A stretch of 64,000 nucleotides of DNA, from the NCBI GenBank assembly GCA_032464575.1, contig JAWDKM010000001.1, positions 558,001 to 622,000 on the forward strand, in the 5' to 3' direction. Shown in pieces: positions 51,022 to 58,832 of this stretch. The stretch's first letter is position 1; every line of letters starts with the position of its first letter. The translations under genes were made by a program, and so were the position numbers. The notes beneath the pieces are model-generated. The model saw only the letters and a list, made by a program, of their open reading frames with translations, did no database searches and was not told the origin of the DNA. Source of the stretch: Pontivivens sp032464575 (lineage in GTDB: Bacteria; Pseudomonadota; Alphaproteobacteria; Rhodobacterales; Rhodobacteraceae).

Positions 51022-51046
51022 GAACCTTCGCACGGGGCCCGGGCAC
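51022..51046 (+). promoter_or_regulatory. ECF-type promoter element (site B), upstream of tssB
   Basis: GAACCTTCGCAC, then GGGCAC at positions 20-25; 31 bases before the tssB ATG. Both halves match sites A and C. Suggests an internal promoter for tssB-tssC-hcp and the genes after them. Confidence 0.6.
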
Positions 51047-51076
51047 CTACTGGCAGACAGATAAGGGAGCCCGAGC

Positions 51077-51586
51077 ATGGCCGGCAGCAGTCAGAAGTTC
51101 TTGGCGAGAAACCGCGCGCCACGTGTCCAGATCGAGTATGACGTGGAGCTTTACGGCGCGGAGAAGTCCGTTCAACTGCCCTTCGTCATGGGCGTGATGT
51201 CGGACCTCTCCGGCAAGTCTGAGGAGCCGCTTCCGGCCGTCGCCGACCGCAAGTTCCTCGAAATCGACGTCGACAACTTCGACAGCCGCATGAAGTCGAT
51301 GAAGCCGCGCGCAGCCTTCGGCGTCGCCAACACGCTGACCGGCGAAGGCAACCTCAAGGTCGACATGACCTTCGAGAGCCTCGACGACTTCTCCCCGGCC
51401 GCGATCGCGCAGAAGGTCGAGCCGCTGCGCAAGCTGCTGGAGGCGCGCACGCAGCTCGCCAACCTGACCACCTACATGGACGGCAAGACCGGTGCGGAGG
51501 ACCTGATGGCGCAGCTCATCAAGGATCCGGCACTCCTGCAGGCCCTCGCCTCGGCCCCTGCCCCCAGCGAAGAGACCGAGGACTGA
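51077..51586 (+). CDS. tssB: T6SS sheath small subunit TssB
   Basis: A 169-residue VipA-type protein that forms the contractile sheath with TssC. Typical sequence: SSQKFLARNRAPRVQIEYDV, LPFVMGVMSDLSGKSEEPLP, DRKFLEIDVDNFDSRMKSMK, FESLDDFSPAAIAQKVEPLR, LTTYMDGKTGAEDLMAQLIK. ATG at 51077; three bases separate its stop from tssC. Confidence 0.97.
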   Translation: MAGSSQKFLARNRAPRVQIEYDVELYGAEKSVQLPFVMGVMSDLSGKSEEPLPAVADRKFLEIDVDNFDSRMKSMKPRAAFGVANTLTGEGNLKVDMTFESLDDFSPAAIAQKVEPLRKLLEARTQLANLTTYMDGKTGAEDLMAQLIKDPALLQALASAPAPSEETED

Positions 51587-51589
51587 TCG

Positions 51590-53086
51590 ATGAGCGAGAT
51601 GGAGCATCAGGCCGCAGCGGCCGTGACCGAAACCCAGTCCGGCTTCGACGAGTTCGCGGCCCTTCTGGAAAAGGAGTTCCGCCCGAAATCCGACCAGGCG
51701 AAGACCGCCGTGGAGGAGGCCGTCCGCACGCTGGCAGAGCAGGTGCTGCAGAACGAGGCGCTGGTCTCCGACGACGCGCTGCGCTCGATCGAGAGCATCG
51801 TGGCGGGCCTCGACGCGAAGCTGACCGAGCAGGTGAACCTCATCCTGCACCACCCGGACTTCCAGCAGCTCGAAAGCGCCTGGCGCGGCCTGCATTTCCT
51901 CGTCAACAACACCGAGACGGACGAGATGCTGAAGATCCGCGTCCTCAACGTCTCCAAGAAGGATCTCGCGAAGACGCTGCGGAAGTTCAAGGGCACCGCC
52001 TGGGACCAGTCGCCGATCTTCAAGAAGCTCTACGAGGAGGAGTACGGCCAGTTCGGTGGTGAGCCCTATGGCTGCCTCGTGGGCGACTACCATTTCGACC
52101 ACAGCCCGCGCGATGTGGAGACGCTGGGCGAGATGTCGAAGGTTGCCGCCGCGGCGCACGCGCCCTTCATCACGGGGGCCGATCCGTCGCTCTTCCAGAT
52201 GGACAGCTGGTCCGAGCTCGCCAATCCGCGCGACCTCACCAAGATCTTCCAGACGCCGGAATACGCCGCCTGGCGCGCGCTGCGCGAGAGCGAGGACTCC
52301 CGCTATCTGGGCCTTGCCATGCCGCGCTTCCTCGGCCGGCATCCCTATGGCGACAAGACCGACCCGGTCGAGGCCTTCGCCTTCGAGGAGGACACCGAAG
52401 GCGCGTCGTCCGGGAAGTATTGCTGGGTCAACGCCGCCTACGGCATGGCGCGCAACGTCACCCGCTCCTTCAAGGAATATGGCTGGTGCACCCGGATCCG
52501 GGGCGTGGAATCCGGCGGCTCCATCGACGAGCTGCCGACCCACACCTTTCCGACGGACGATGGCGGCGTGGACATGAAGTGCCCGACGGAGATCGCGATC
52601 TCCGACCGGCGCGAGGCGGAGCTGGCCCAGAACGGGATGATGCCGCTGATCCACCGCAAGAACACCAACATGGCCGCCTTCATCGGCGCGCAGTCGCTGC
52701 AGAAGCCCGCGGAGTACGACGATCCGGAGGCCACGGCGAACGCGAACCTCGCCGCGCGCCTGCCCTACCTCTTCGCGACCTGCCGCTTCGCCCACTACCT
52801 GAAGTGCATCGTCCGCGACAAGGTCGGCTCCTTCCGCGAGCGGGAGGACATGCAGGAATGGCTGCAGACCTGGATCAACAAGTACGTGGACTTCAACGCC
52901 GAGACCTCGCCTGACGAGGTGAAGGCCCAGCACCCGCTCGCCGCCGCAGAGGTCCAGGTCGAGGAGGTCGAGGGCAACCCCGGCTACTACACCTCGAAGT
53001 TCTTCCTGCGGCCGCACTACCAGCTCGAGGGCCTGTCGGTCTCTCTGCGCCTGGTCTCGCGCCTGCCCTCCCAGCGGGGCGACTGA
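51590..53086 (+). CDS. tssC: T6SS sheath large subunit TssC
   Basis: A 498-residue VipB-type protein. Conserved blocks: ILHHPDFQQLESAWRGLHFL, LRKFKGTAWDQSPIFKKLYE, GGEPYGCLVGDYHFDHSPRD, EFMSKVAAAAHAPF-like segment, DTEGASSGKYCWVNAAYGMA, and the C-terminal RFAHYLKCIVRDKVGSF and PGYYTSKFFLRPHYQLEGLS. Length is normal. A second TssC-like protein is encoded at 61633. Confidence 0.97.
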   Translation: MSEMEHQAAAAVTETQSGFDEFAALLEKEFRPKSDQAKTAVEEAVRTLAEQVLQNEALVSDDALRSIESIVAGLDAKLTEQVNLILHHPDFQQLESAWRGLHFLVNNTETDEMLKIRVLNVSKKDLAKTLRKFKGTAWDQSPIFKKLYEEEYGQFGGEPYGCLVGDYHFDHSPRDVETLGEMSKVAAAAHAPFITGADPSLFQMDSWSELANPRDLTKIFQTPEYAAWRALRESEDSRYLGLAMPRFLGRHPYGDKTDPVEAFAFEEDTEGASSGKYCWVNAAYGMARNVTRSFKEYGWCTRIRGVESGGSIDELPTHTFPTDDGGVDMKCPTEIAISDRREAELAQNGMMPLIHRKNTNMAAFIGAQSLQKPAEYDDPEATANANLAARLPYLFATCRFAHYLKCIVRDKVGSFREREDMQEWLQTWINKYVDFNAETSPDEVKAQHPLAAAEVQVEEVEGNPGYYTSKFFLRPHYQLEGLSVSLRLVSRLPSQRGD

Positions 53087-53095
53087 CACCCGGTT

Positions 53096-53115
53096 CCGGG
53101 GCGGATGTGCCCCGG
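53096..53115 (+). terminator. Hairpin between tssC and hcp
   Basis: CCGGGGC, six bases, GCCCCGG, nine bases after the tssC stop and 37 before the hcp start. No T-run. It may be a partial terminator or a 5' stabiliser that lets hcp be expressed at a different level from the sheath genes. Confidence 0.5.
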
Positions 53116-53151
53116 CCCCTCTCCCCCTGACGCCAGTGAAAGGACACCAAG

Positions 53152-53697
53152 ATGGCTTTCGATGCATTCCTCTACTTCCCCGGCCAGAGCCTGGTCGTCG
53201 GTGAAACCCTCGACGACGAGATGGGCTCGCCCAGCAAGAAGGCGTTCGAGCTGCGCTCGTTCAACTTCGGGGCCGAGAACAAGATCAACATCGGCTCGGA
53301 CAGCGGCGGCGGCGGTGCCGGCAAGGCGGAGTTCAAGGAGTTCACCGTCAGCAAGCGCACCGACACGGCCTCCTGCGGGCTCTTCCACACGCTGTGCACC
53401 GGCACCCATTTCGACGAGGCAATCATCGAGCTGCGCCGCTCGGGCGGTGCCACCGACCGCTCCGGCGCGACCTTCATGAAGTTCCACTTCAAGATGGTGA
53501 TGGTCCAGGACATGACCTGGTCCGGCCAGGAAGGCGACGACATCTGCGAGGAGGAAATCATTTTCCAGTACGGCGCCATCAAGGTCGAGTACTTCAAGCA
53601 GGACTCCAAGGGCAAGATGAGCAAGGCCCAGCAGGGCCAGGGCGAAGTCAAGTGGAGCCGCGTCCTCAACAAGAACGTCTACGAGGTTCGCAAGTAA
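53152..53697 (+). CDS. hcp: T6SS inner-tube protein Hcp
   Basis: A 181-residue Hcp that stacks as hexameric rings to form the inner tube. Family features: MAFDAFLYFPGQSLVVGETL, KAFELRSFNFGAENKINIGS, TDTASCGLFHTLCTGTHFDE, AIKVEYFKQDSKGKM. Somewhat longer than the common 160-172 residues. ATG at 53152 follows AAAGGA. Flanked by hairpins on both sides. Confidence 0.95.
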   Translation: MAFDAFLYFPGQSLVVGETLDDEMGSPSKKAFELRSFNFGAENKINIGSDSGGGGAGKAEFKEFTVSKRTDTASCGLFHTLCTGTHFDEAIIELRRSGGATDRSGATFMKFHFKMVMVQDMTWSGQEGDDICEEEIIFQYGAIKVEYFKQDSKGKMSKAQQGQGEVKWSRVLNKNVYEVRK

Positions 53698-53707
53698 CAC
53701 GCCCCTG

Positions 53708-53733
53708 CCGGGCGCGTCGTCCCGCGCGCCCGG
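53708..53733 (+). terminator. Hairpin after hcp
   Basis: CCGGGCGCG, eight bases, CGCGCCCGG: a perfect 9-bp stem starting ten bases after the hcp stop, followed by a second GC-rich dyad (53738-53770). Likely ends or stabilises an abundant short hcp transcript. Confidence 0.55.
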
Positions 53734-53807
53734 TTCCCGCCGGCGGTGCGTTCCCTGCGCCCGCCGGCTCCCCCTCAGGTTCGATCCACGGAGAAGGCGC
53801 TGTGATC

Positions 53808-54641
53808 ATGTCGATGTCGATGCAGATAATGCCGTCCTGGCCGATCAGCCGCCGGCTCCGCGAGATCCTCGAACGCGATCTGGTCAGGAACACGATCCTG
53901 GGGATCATCGTTCTCAACGCCATCGTTCTGGGCCTCGGCACCTCCAGCATCGTGTCGGAGCGGGTCGGACCGCTGCTCGACATCATCGACTGGATCGTGG
54001 TCGTCGCCTTCACGGTGGAGATCGTGGCAAAACTGATCGCCTACGGTCCGTCCTTCTTCCGCTCACCCTGGAACATCTTCGACCTGGTGATCGTCATCGC
54101 CTCCCACTTCCCGCAATCGGACGGGGTAAAGGCGCTGCGCGGCCTGCGCGTGATCCGCGCGCTGCGGCTCCTGTCCATCGTGCCGCAGATGCAGTCGGTG
54201 GTGCGCGCGCTCCTCGACGCACTGCCGGGGATGGCCGCGGTGATGGTGCTGCTCTCCATCGTCTACTACGTCTTCGCGGTCATCACGACGGTGCTCTACG
54301 GCGATACGTTCCCGCAGTGGTTCGGCTCGCTCGGCGCCTCGCTCTACACCCTGTTCCAGATCATGACGCTGGAAAGCTGGTCGATGGGGATCGTGCGTCC
54401 GGTGATGGAGGAGCATCCCCGCGCCTGGATCGTCTTCGTTCCCTTCATCGTGATGACGGCCTTCGCGGTCCTCAACCTCTTCATCGGTCTGCTCGTCAAC
54501 ACCATGCAGGCGGCAGTGGAGGCCGAGGCGGAGCGCGAGGCCGATGCCGTGCGCGAGACGCTCGATGCCCAGACCGCCCAGATCGCGGCGCTGACCCAAG
54601 AAGTGCGGCGGCTGGCCGAGCGGGGTGGCCGCCATGACTGA
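53808..54641 (+). CDS. Bacterial voltage-gated sodium channel (NaChBac/NavAb type)
   Basis: A 277-residue six-helix channel subunit, close in length to NavAb (267) and NaChBac (274). S4 carries four arginines at three-residue steps (Arg111, 114, 117, 120 in KALRGLRVIRALRLLSIV). The pore loop is LFQIMTLESWSMGIVRPVM with the sodium selectivity filter TLESWSM (residues 187-193), the same as in NavAb. S6 is FIVMTAFAVLNLFIGLLVNT, followed by a C-terminal coiled coil (236-272). It should form a homotetramer in the inner membrane. ATG at 53808; a GTG at 53802 has better spacing from GGAG. It sits between hcp and tagJ, and its stop overlaps the tagJ start, so it is cotranscribed with T6SS genes. Confidence 0.92.
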   Translation: MSMSMQIMPSWPISRRLREILERDLVRNTILGIIVLNAIVLGLGTSSIVSERVGPLLDIIDWIVVVAFTVEIVAKLIAYGPSFFRSPWNIFDLVIVIASHFPQSDGVKALRGLRVIRALRLLSIVPQMQSVVRALLDALPGMAAVMVLLSIVYYVFAVITTVLYGDTFPQWFGSLGASLYTLFQIMTLESWSMGIVRPVMEEHPRAWIVFVPFIVMTAFAVLNLFIGLLVNTMQAAVEAEAEREADAVRETLDAQTAQIAALTQEVRRLAERGGRHD

Positions 54642-55464
54642 GCCGGTCTCCCGCACCAACGGGTCGGCGACCGCCGCGCAGCTGCTGAAGGACGGCGATC
54701 TCGACGGTGCGCTCGCCGCCCTGCAGGACCATGTGCGCAAGGCACCCGACGACCCGAAGGCGCGCGTCTTCCTCTTCCAGCTTCTGTGCATCCTCGGCGA
54801 CTGGACCCGGGCCGTCACGCAGCTTCGCACCTGCGCCAAGCTCGACCCCGCCGCCACGCCGATGGCCCAGACCTATCGCGAGGCGATCATCTGCGAGCTC
54901 TACCGGGAGAAAGTGTTTTCCGGCGCGGGCACGCCGCCGATCCTCGGTGAGCCGGAGGACTGGACGACATGGCTCGTCGAGGCGCTCGCGATGGGGACGG
55001 CGGGCAACCGCGCCAGTGCCGAGGAGCTGCGCGCCCAGGCCTTCGACGCGGCACCCGCCTCGCCCGGAACCCTCAACGGCACGCCCTTCGCCTGGATCGC
55101 CGATGCCGATCCGCGGATGGGCCCGGTGCTGGAGATCATCCTGAACGGCCGCTACTTCTGGGCGCCGTTCCCCGCCATCCGCCGCCTGACGCTGGAGCCG
55201 CCCGCGGACCTGCGCGACCACGTCTGGATGCCCGCGACCGTGGTCTGGGCCGAGGGCGGCGGCGATGTGGTGCTGATCCCCACCCGGTATCCCGGCCCGG
55301 GCGGCGAGGCCCAGCACCGCCTCGCCCGCGCGACCGACTGGCTCACCGAGGGCGAGCGCGTCACCGCGGGCCTCGGCCAGCGCCTGCTCGCGACCGACAC
55401 CACCGATTGCGCGCTGATGGACCTGCGCGAGCTGCTGATCGGCGGGGAGGCGCAGGATGGCTAA
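54634..55464 (+). CDS. tagJ: T6SS accessory protein TagJ (ImpE family)
   Basis: A 276-residue ImpE-type protein. The N-terminus holds TPR-like helices (AAQLLKDGDLDGALAALQDH, RVFLFQLLCILGDWTRAVTQ). The C-terminal domain has GRYFWAPFPAIRRLTLEPPA, LRDHVWMPATVVWAEGGGDV and CALMDLRELLIGG. TagJ proteins bind TssB and modulate ClpV-driven sheath recycling. ATG at 54634 overlaps the end of the sodium-channel gene; an in-frame GTG lies at 54625. Confidence 0.88.
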   Translation: MTEPVSRTNGSATAAQLLKDGDLDGALAALQDHVRKAPDDPKARVFLFQLLCILGDWTRAVTQLRTCAKLDPAATPMAQTYREAIICELYREKVFSGAGTPPILGEPEDWTTWLVEALAMGTAGNRASAEELRAQAFDAAPASPGTLNGTPFAWIADADPRMGPVLEIILNGRYFWAPFPAIRRLTLEPPADLRDHVWMPATVVWAEGGGDVVLIPTRYPGPGGEAQHRLARATDWLTEGERVTAGLGQRLLATDTTDCALMDLRELLIGGEAQDG

Positions 55465-55954
55465 CCACCTGCTTGCGGAGCGGCTGCAGCCCTCCCTCCT
55501 CGACCGACTGACCGACGAGGCGCCGGATCGGCAGACCGATACCGCGTCGAGCCGGACCATCGACATCGCCCGGCTGCGCGCGATCGTACAGCGGGATCTC
55601 TCCTGGCTGCTCAACACCTCGAATTTCGAGGCTTCACAGGATCTTGAGGGACATCCTTACAGTGCCCGGTCGGTCCTGAACTACGGCATTCCAGACATCG
55701 CGGGCACCGTCGGGACGGTCGACCGCGCCACACAACTGCGCAACGCCATCCGCCACGCAATCGAGACCTTCGAGCCGCGCATCCTGCCCCAGACCCTCGA
55801 AGTGGTCATGCGGCAGGAGAAGTCGGGCACCGGCGCCGTCATCTCCTTCGACATCCGGGGTGAGCTCTGGGCCGAGCCGGTGCCGGTCGCGCTCTACCTG
55901 CGCACGGCGCTCGACGTGACGACCGGCGAAGTCAAGGTCAGCCAGCAGGGATAG
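55457..55954 (+). CDS. tssE: T6SS baseplate protein TssE
   Basis: A 165-residue gp25-like baseplate wedge protein: ERLQPSLLDRLTDEAPD, LRAIVQRDLSWLLNTSNFEA, SARSVLNYGIPDIAGTV, IRHAIETFEPRILPQTLEVV. The EPR motif of gp25 folds is present (FEPRI). The ATG overlaps the tagJ stop by eight bases; tssF starts four bases after its stop. Confidence 0.95.
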   Translation: MANHLLAERLQPSLLDRLTDEAPDRQTDTASSRTIDIARLRAIVQRDLSWLLNTSNFEASQDLEGHPYSARSVLNYGIPDIAGTVGTVDRATQLRNAIRHAIETFEPRILPQTLEVVMRQEKSGTGAVISFDIRGELWAEPVPVALYLRTALDVTTGEVKVSQQG

Positions 55955-55958
55955 GACG

Positions 55959-57833
55959 ATGGATACGCGGCTTCTCAAGCATTACGAGGGCGAGCTCTCC
56001 TACATCCGCGAGATGGGGGCGGAGTTCGCCGAGGCGTACCCCAAGATTGCCGGACGGCTCGGCATGGACCAGCTCGAAGTGCTCGATCCCTACGTGGAGC
56101 GGATGCTGGAGGGCTTCGCCTTCATGGCCGCCCGCGTGCAGCTGGAGCTGGAGTCCCAGTACCCGGTGCTGACGCAGAACCTGCTGGAGATCGTCTACCC
56201 CCACTTCCTAGCGCCCACCCCATCGATGATGGTCGCGCGGCTCACGCCCGACACGGCGCAGGGCAAGATGGAGGAGGGCGTCACCCTACCCCGCGGCACC
56301 GCCTTGCGCGGGCGCGTGTTCGAAGGAGAGCAGACGGCCTGCCGCTTCACCACCTCGCAGGACGTGACCCTCTGGCCCCTGCAGGTGGCGGAGGCGGAAT
56401 ATGTCGAGGGGCGCAGCGCGCTGGTCGCAGCAGGCCTGTCGAAGCACGGACCGGCGAAGGCGGCCTTGCGTCTGCGGATCCGGCGGACGGGCGGCGCGCC
56501 GATCTCGGCGCTGACGCTCGACCGGCTGACGGTGTTCCTGTCAGGCGCGGCGGCGGAGCCCTGGCGGCTCTACGAGGCGATCCTGGGTCAGGGGCTGGGC
56601 CTCGCCGGGCGCTCGACGGACCGGCGGGCGGACTGGTCGGAATATCTCGGCAAGGCGATCACGCCCCGCGGTTTCGAGGCCGAGGACGCGCTGCTGCCCC
56701 TGCCGCGCCAGTCGCTCGACTGCTACCGGCTGCTCCAGGAATACTTCGCGATGCCGCAGCGGTTCTTCTTCCTCGACCTCGGCAACCTGCAACCGGCGGT
56801 GCGGCGGGCCACGGGCGACGACCTCGACCTCTACATCCTGCTGGCGGAGGAAAATCCGGACCTCAAGTTCGTCGACGCGGCCAATTTCGAGCTGCACGCG
56901 GTGCCCGCGATCAACCTCTTCCGCAAGCGCTGCGACCGGGTCGCCGTCTCCCATACCGGGATCGACCACCACGTGACCGTCGACCGCACCGCGCCGCTCG
57001 ACTACGAGATCTACCAGCTCGACAGCGTCACCGGCATCGCGGGCGAGGATGAGGACGATGTCGATTTCCGCCCCTTCTACAGTGCGCAGGACGTCACCCC
57101 CTTCGGCCAGACCCACGGCGCGTACTATGCGCTCAAGCGCCGGATGCGGCAGCGGTCGGAGAAGCAGCGGCTGAAGGGGGTGCGCACATCCTATCTCGGC
57201 TCCGAGGTCTACCTGTCGCTCAGCGACCGGGACCAGGCACCCTATCCCGGCAACATCAAACAGCTCGCCGTCACAGCGCTCTGCACCAACCGCGACCTGC
57301 CGCTTCTGACGGCCATCGGCGCGGGTGACACCGACTTCACCCTGCCCGAGGGCGGCCCGGTGGCGGAGATCCGGGCGATCGTGCCGCCCACCCGTCCGCA
57401 GCAGCGGCTGGCCGAAGGCGGACGGGCCTGGCAGCTCGTCAGCCATCTCAGCCTCAACTACCTCTCGATCGTGAACGCGGACCGGGGCACCGGCGCCGCG
57501 GCGCTGCGCAAGCTGATCGGCCTTTACGCCTCGCTCGGCGATCCGGCCCTCACCAAGCAGATCGAGGGGCTGAGCACCGTCTCCTCCCGCCCCATCGTGC
57601 GGCGGATCGCGGACGGCGCGCTCTCCACCGCCGTCCGGGGGCTGGAGGTGCGCGTCGGCTTCGACGAGAGCTTCTTCGAGGGGACCGGCTGCTACCTGAT
57701 GGGCGCGGTGCTGGAAGCGTTCTTCGCCCAGTACGTCGCGCTCAACAGCTTCACCGAAACCGTCATCCAGTCACAGCAACGGGGGGACATCGCGCGATGG
57801 CCGGCGAAGAGCGGGCGGCGGGTCCTGATCTGA
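55959..57833 (+). CDS. tssF: T6SS baseplate protein TssF
   Basis: A 624-residue VasA-type protein: YEGELSYIREMGAEFAEAYP, LGMDQLEVLDPYVERMLEGF, YPVLTQNLLEIVYPHFLAPT, INLFRKRCDRVAVSHTGIDH, PLDYEIYQLDSVTG and C-terminal LMGAVLEAFFAQYVALNSFT. Normal length. Its last 37 bases overlap the start of tssG in another frame. Confidence 0.96.
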   Translation: MDTRLLKHYEGELSYIREMGAEFAEAYPKIAGRLGMDQLEVLDPYVERMLEGFAFMAARVQLELESQYPVLTQNLLEIVYPHFLAPTPSMMVARLTPDTAQGKMEEGVTLPRGTALRGRVFEGEQTACRFTTSQDVTLWPLQVAEAEYVEGRSALVAAGLSKHGPAKAALRLRIRRTGGAPISALTLDRLTVFLSGAAAEPWRLYEAILGQGLGLAGRSTDRRADWSEYLGKAITPRGFEAEDALLPLPRQSLDCYRLLQEYFAMPQRFFFLDLGNLQPAVRRATGDDLDLYILLAEENPDLKFVDAANFELHAVPAINLFRKRCDRVAVSHTGIDHHVTVDRTAPLDYEIYQLDSVTGIAGEDEDDVDFRPFYSAQDVTPFGQTHGAYYALKRRMRQRSEKQRLKGVRTSYLGSEVYLSLSDRDQAPYPGNIKQLAVTALCTNRDLPLLTAIGAGDTDFTLPEGGPVAEIRAIVPPTRPQQRLAEGGRAWQLVSHLSLNYLSIVNADRGTGAAALRKLIGLYASLGDPALTKQIEGLSTVSSRPIVRRIADGALSTAVRGLEVRVGFDESFFEGTGCYLMGAVLEAFFAQYVALNSFTETVIQSQQRGDIARWPAKSGRRVLI

Positions 57834-58819
57834 GCCGCCTAGACGCGCTCCGGCAGACCCCGCAATCCCACCACATATTCCAGGCGCTGCGGCTGATCGA
57901 GGCGGCGCATGCCGACCGCCCGCGGCTCGGCCGTTCCCGCCGCCCGGCGGAGGATCCGGTGCGGCTGAGCCAGGAGCCGGAGCTAGCCTTTCCGACCTCC
58001 ACCATTTCGGCTTTCGAGGAGGAGGACGGGCGCGCGCGGCTCACCCAGCGGGTCTTCGGCCTGTTTGGTCCGAACGGCGCGCTGCCGCTGCACCTGACGG
58101 AGTATGCGCGCGACCGGGTGCGCAACCACGACGACCCGACGCTCGCGGCCTTCGCCGACATGTTCCACCACCGGATGATGTCGCTGTTCTACCGCGCCTG
58201 GGCGAGCGGGGAGCCCGCGCCCTCCTTCGACCGGCCCGACGACGATCCGTTCGGGGCGAAGCTCGACGCGATCACCGGGCGGCTGGGCGAGGCGTTCGAA
58301 TGCCGCGACGCGATGCCGGACCTTGCCAAGCGCCACTTCGCGGGCCTGCTCGCCGCCACGGCGCGCAGCGAGGCAGGGTTGAAGGCAATGCTCTCCCATT
58401 TCTTCGGCGCGCAGGTCGAGATCGAGAGCTTCGTCGGCGGCTGGCTGCATCTGGAGCCGCACGACCGCGGCGCGCTCGGCGGTGTGGCGCTCGGGCGCGA
58501 CGCGAGCCTCGGGAAGAAGGTCTGGTCGCGCGAGGCGCGGTTCCGCCTGCGCATCGGGCCGCTGAGGCTGCGCGACTACACCCGCCTGCTGCCCGGCGGC
58601 GACAGCCTCAAGCGCCTCGCCGCCATCATCCGCAACTATGCCGGCGACACCCTAGACTGGGAGGCGCGGCTGGTGCTGCGCGCCGAGGAGGTGCCAGCCA
58701 CCGTGCTCGGTTCCGCCGGTGCGCTCGGCCGAACGAGCTGGATCGGACGGCGGGCCTCTGATGACGCGGACGACCTCACACTCACAGCGCCTGCGATACC
58801 GGCGTTTTCAGCCGTTTAG
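57797..58819 (+). CDS. tssG: T6SS baseplate protein TssG
   Basis: A 340-residue VasB-type protein, partner of TssF in the wedge: QSHHIFQALRLIEAAHADRP, VRLSQEPELAFPTSTISAFE, FGLFGPNGALPLHLTEYARD, DMFHHRMMSLFYRAWASGEP. ATG at 57797 within the end of tssF implies coupled translation. clpV starts 13 bases after its stop. Confidence 0.95.
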   Translation: MAGEERAAGPDLSRLDALRQTPQSHHIFQALRLIEAAHADRPRLGRSRRPAEDPVRLSQEPELAFPTSTISAFEEEDGRARLTQRVFGLFGPNGALPLHLTEYARDRVRNHDDPTLAAFADMFHHRMMSLFYRAWASGEPAPSFDRPDDDPFGAKLDAITGRLGEAFECRDAMPDLAKRHFAGLLAATARSEAGLKAMLSHFFGAQVEIESFVGGWLHLEPHDRGALGGVALGRDASLGKKVWSREARFRLRIGPLRLRDYTRLLPGGDSLKRLAAIIRNYAGDTLDWEARLVLRAEEVPATVLGSAGALGRTSWIGRRASDDADDLTLTAPAIPAFSAV

Positions 58820-58832
58820 AAAGGCAAACCTC

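Noticed and set aside
53808..54641. Potassium channel assignment for the six-helix protein
   Set aside because: The filter is TLESWSM, not TVGYG; it is the sodium-channel type.
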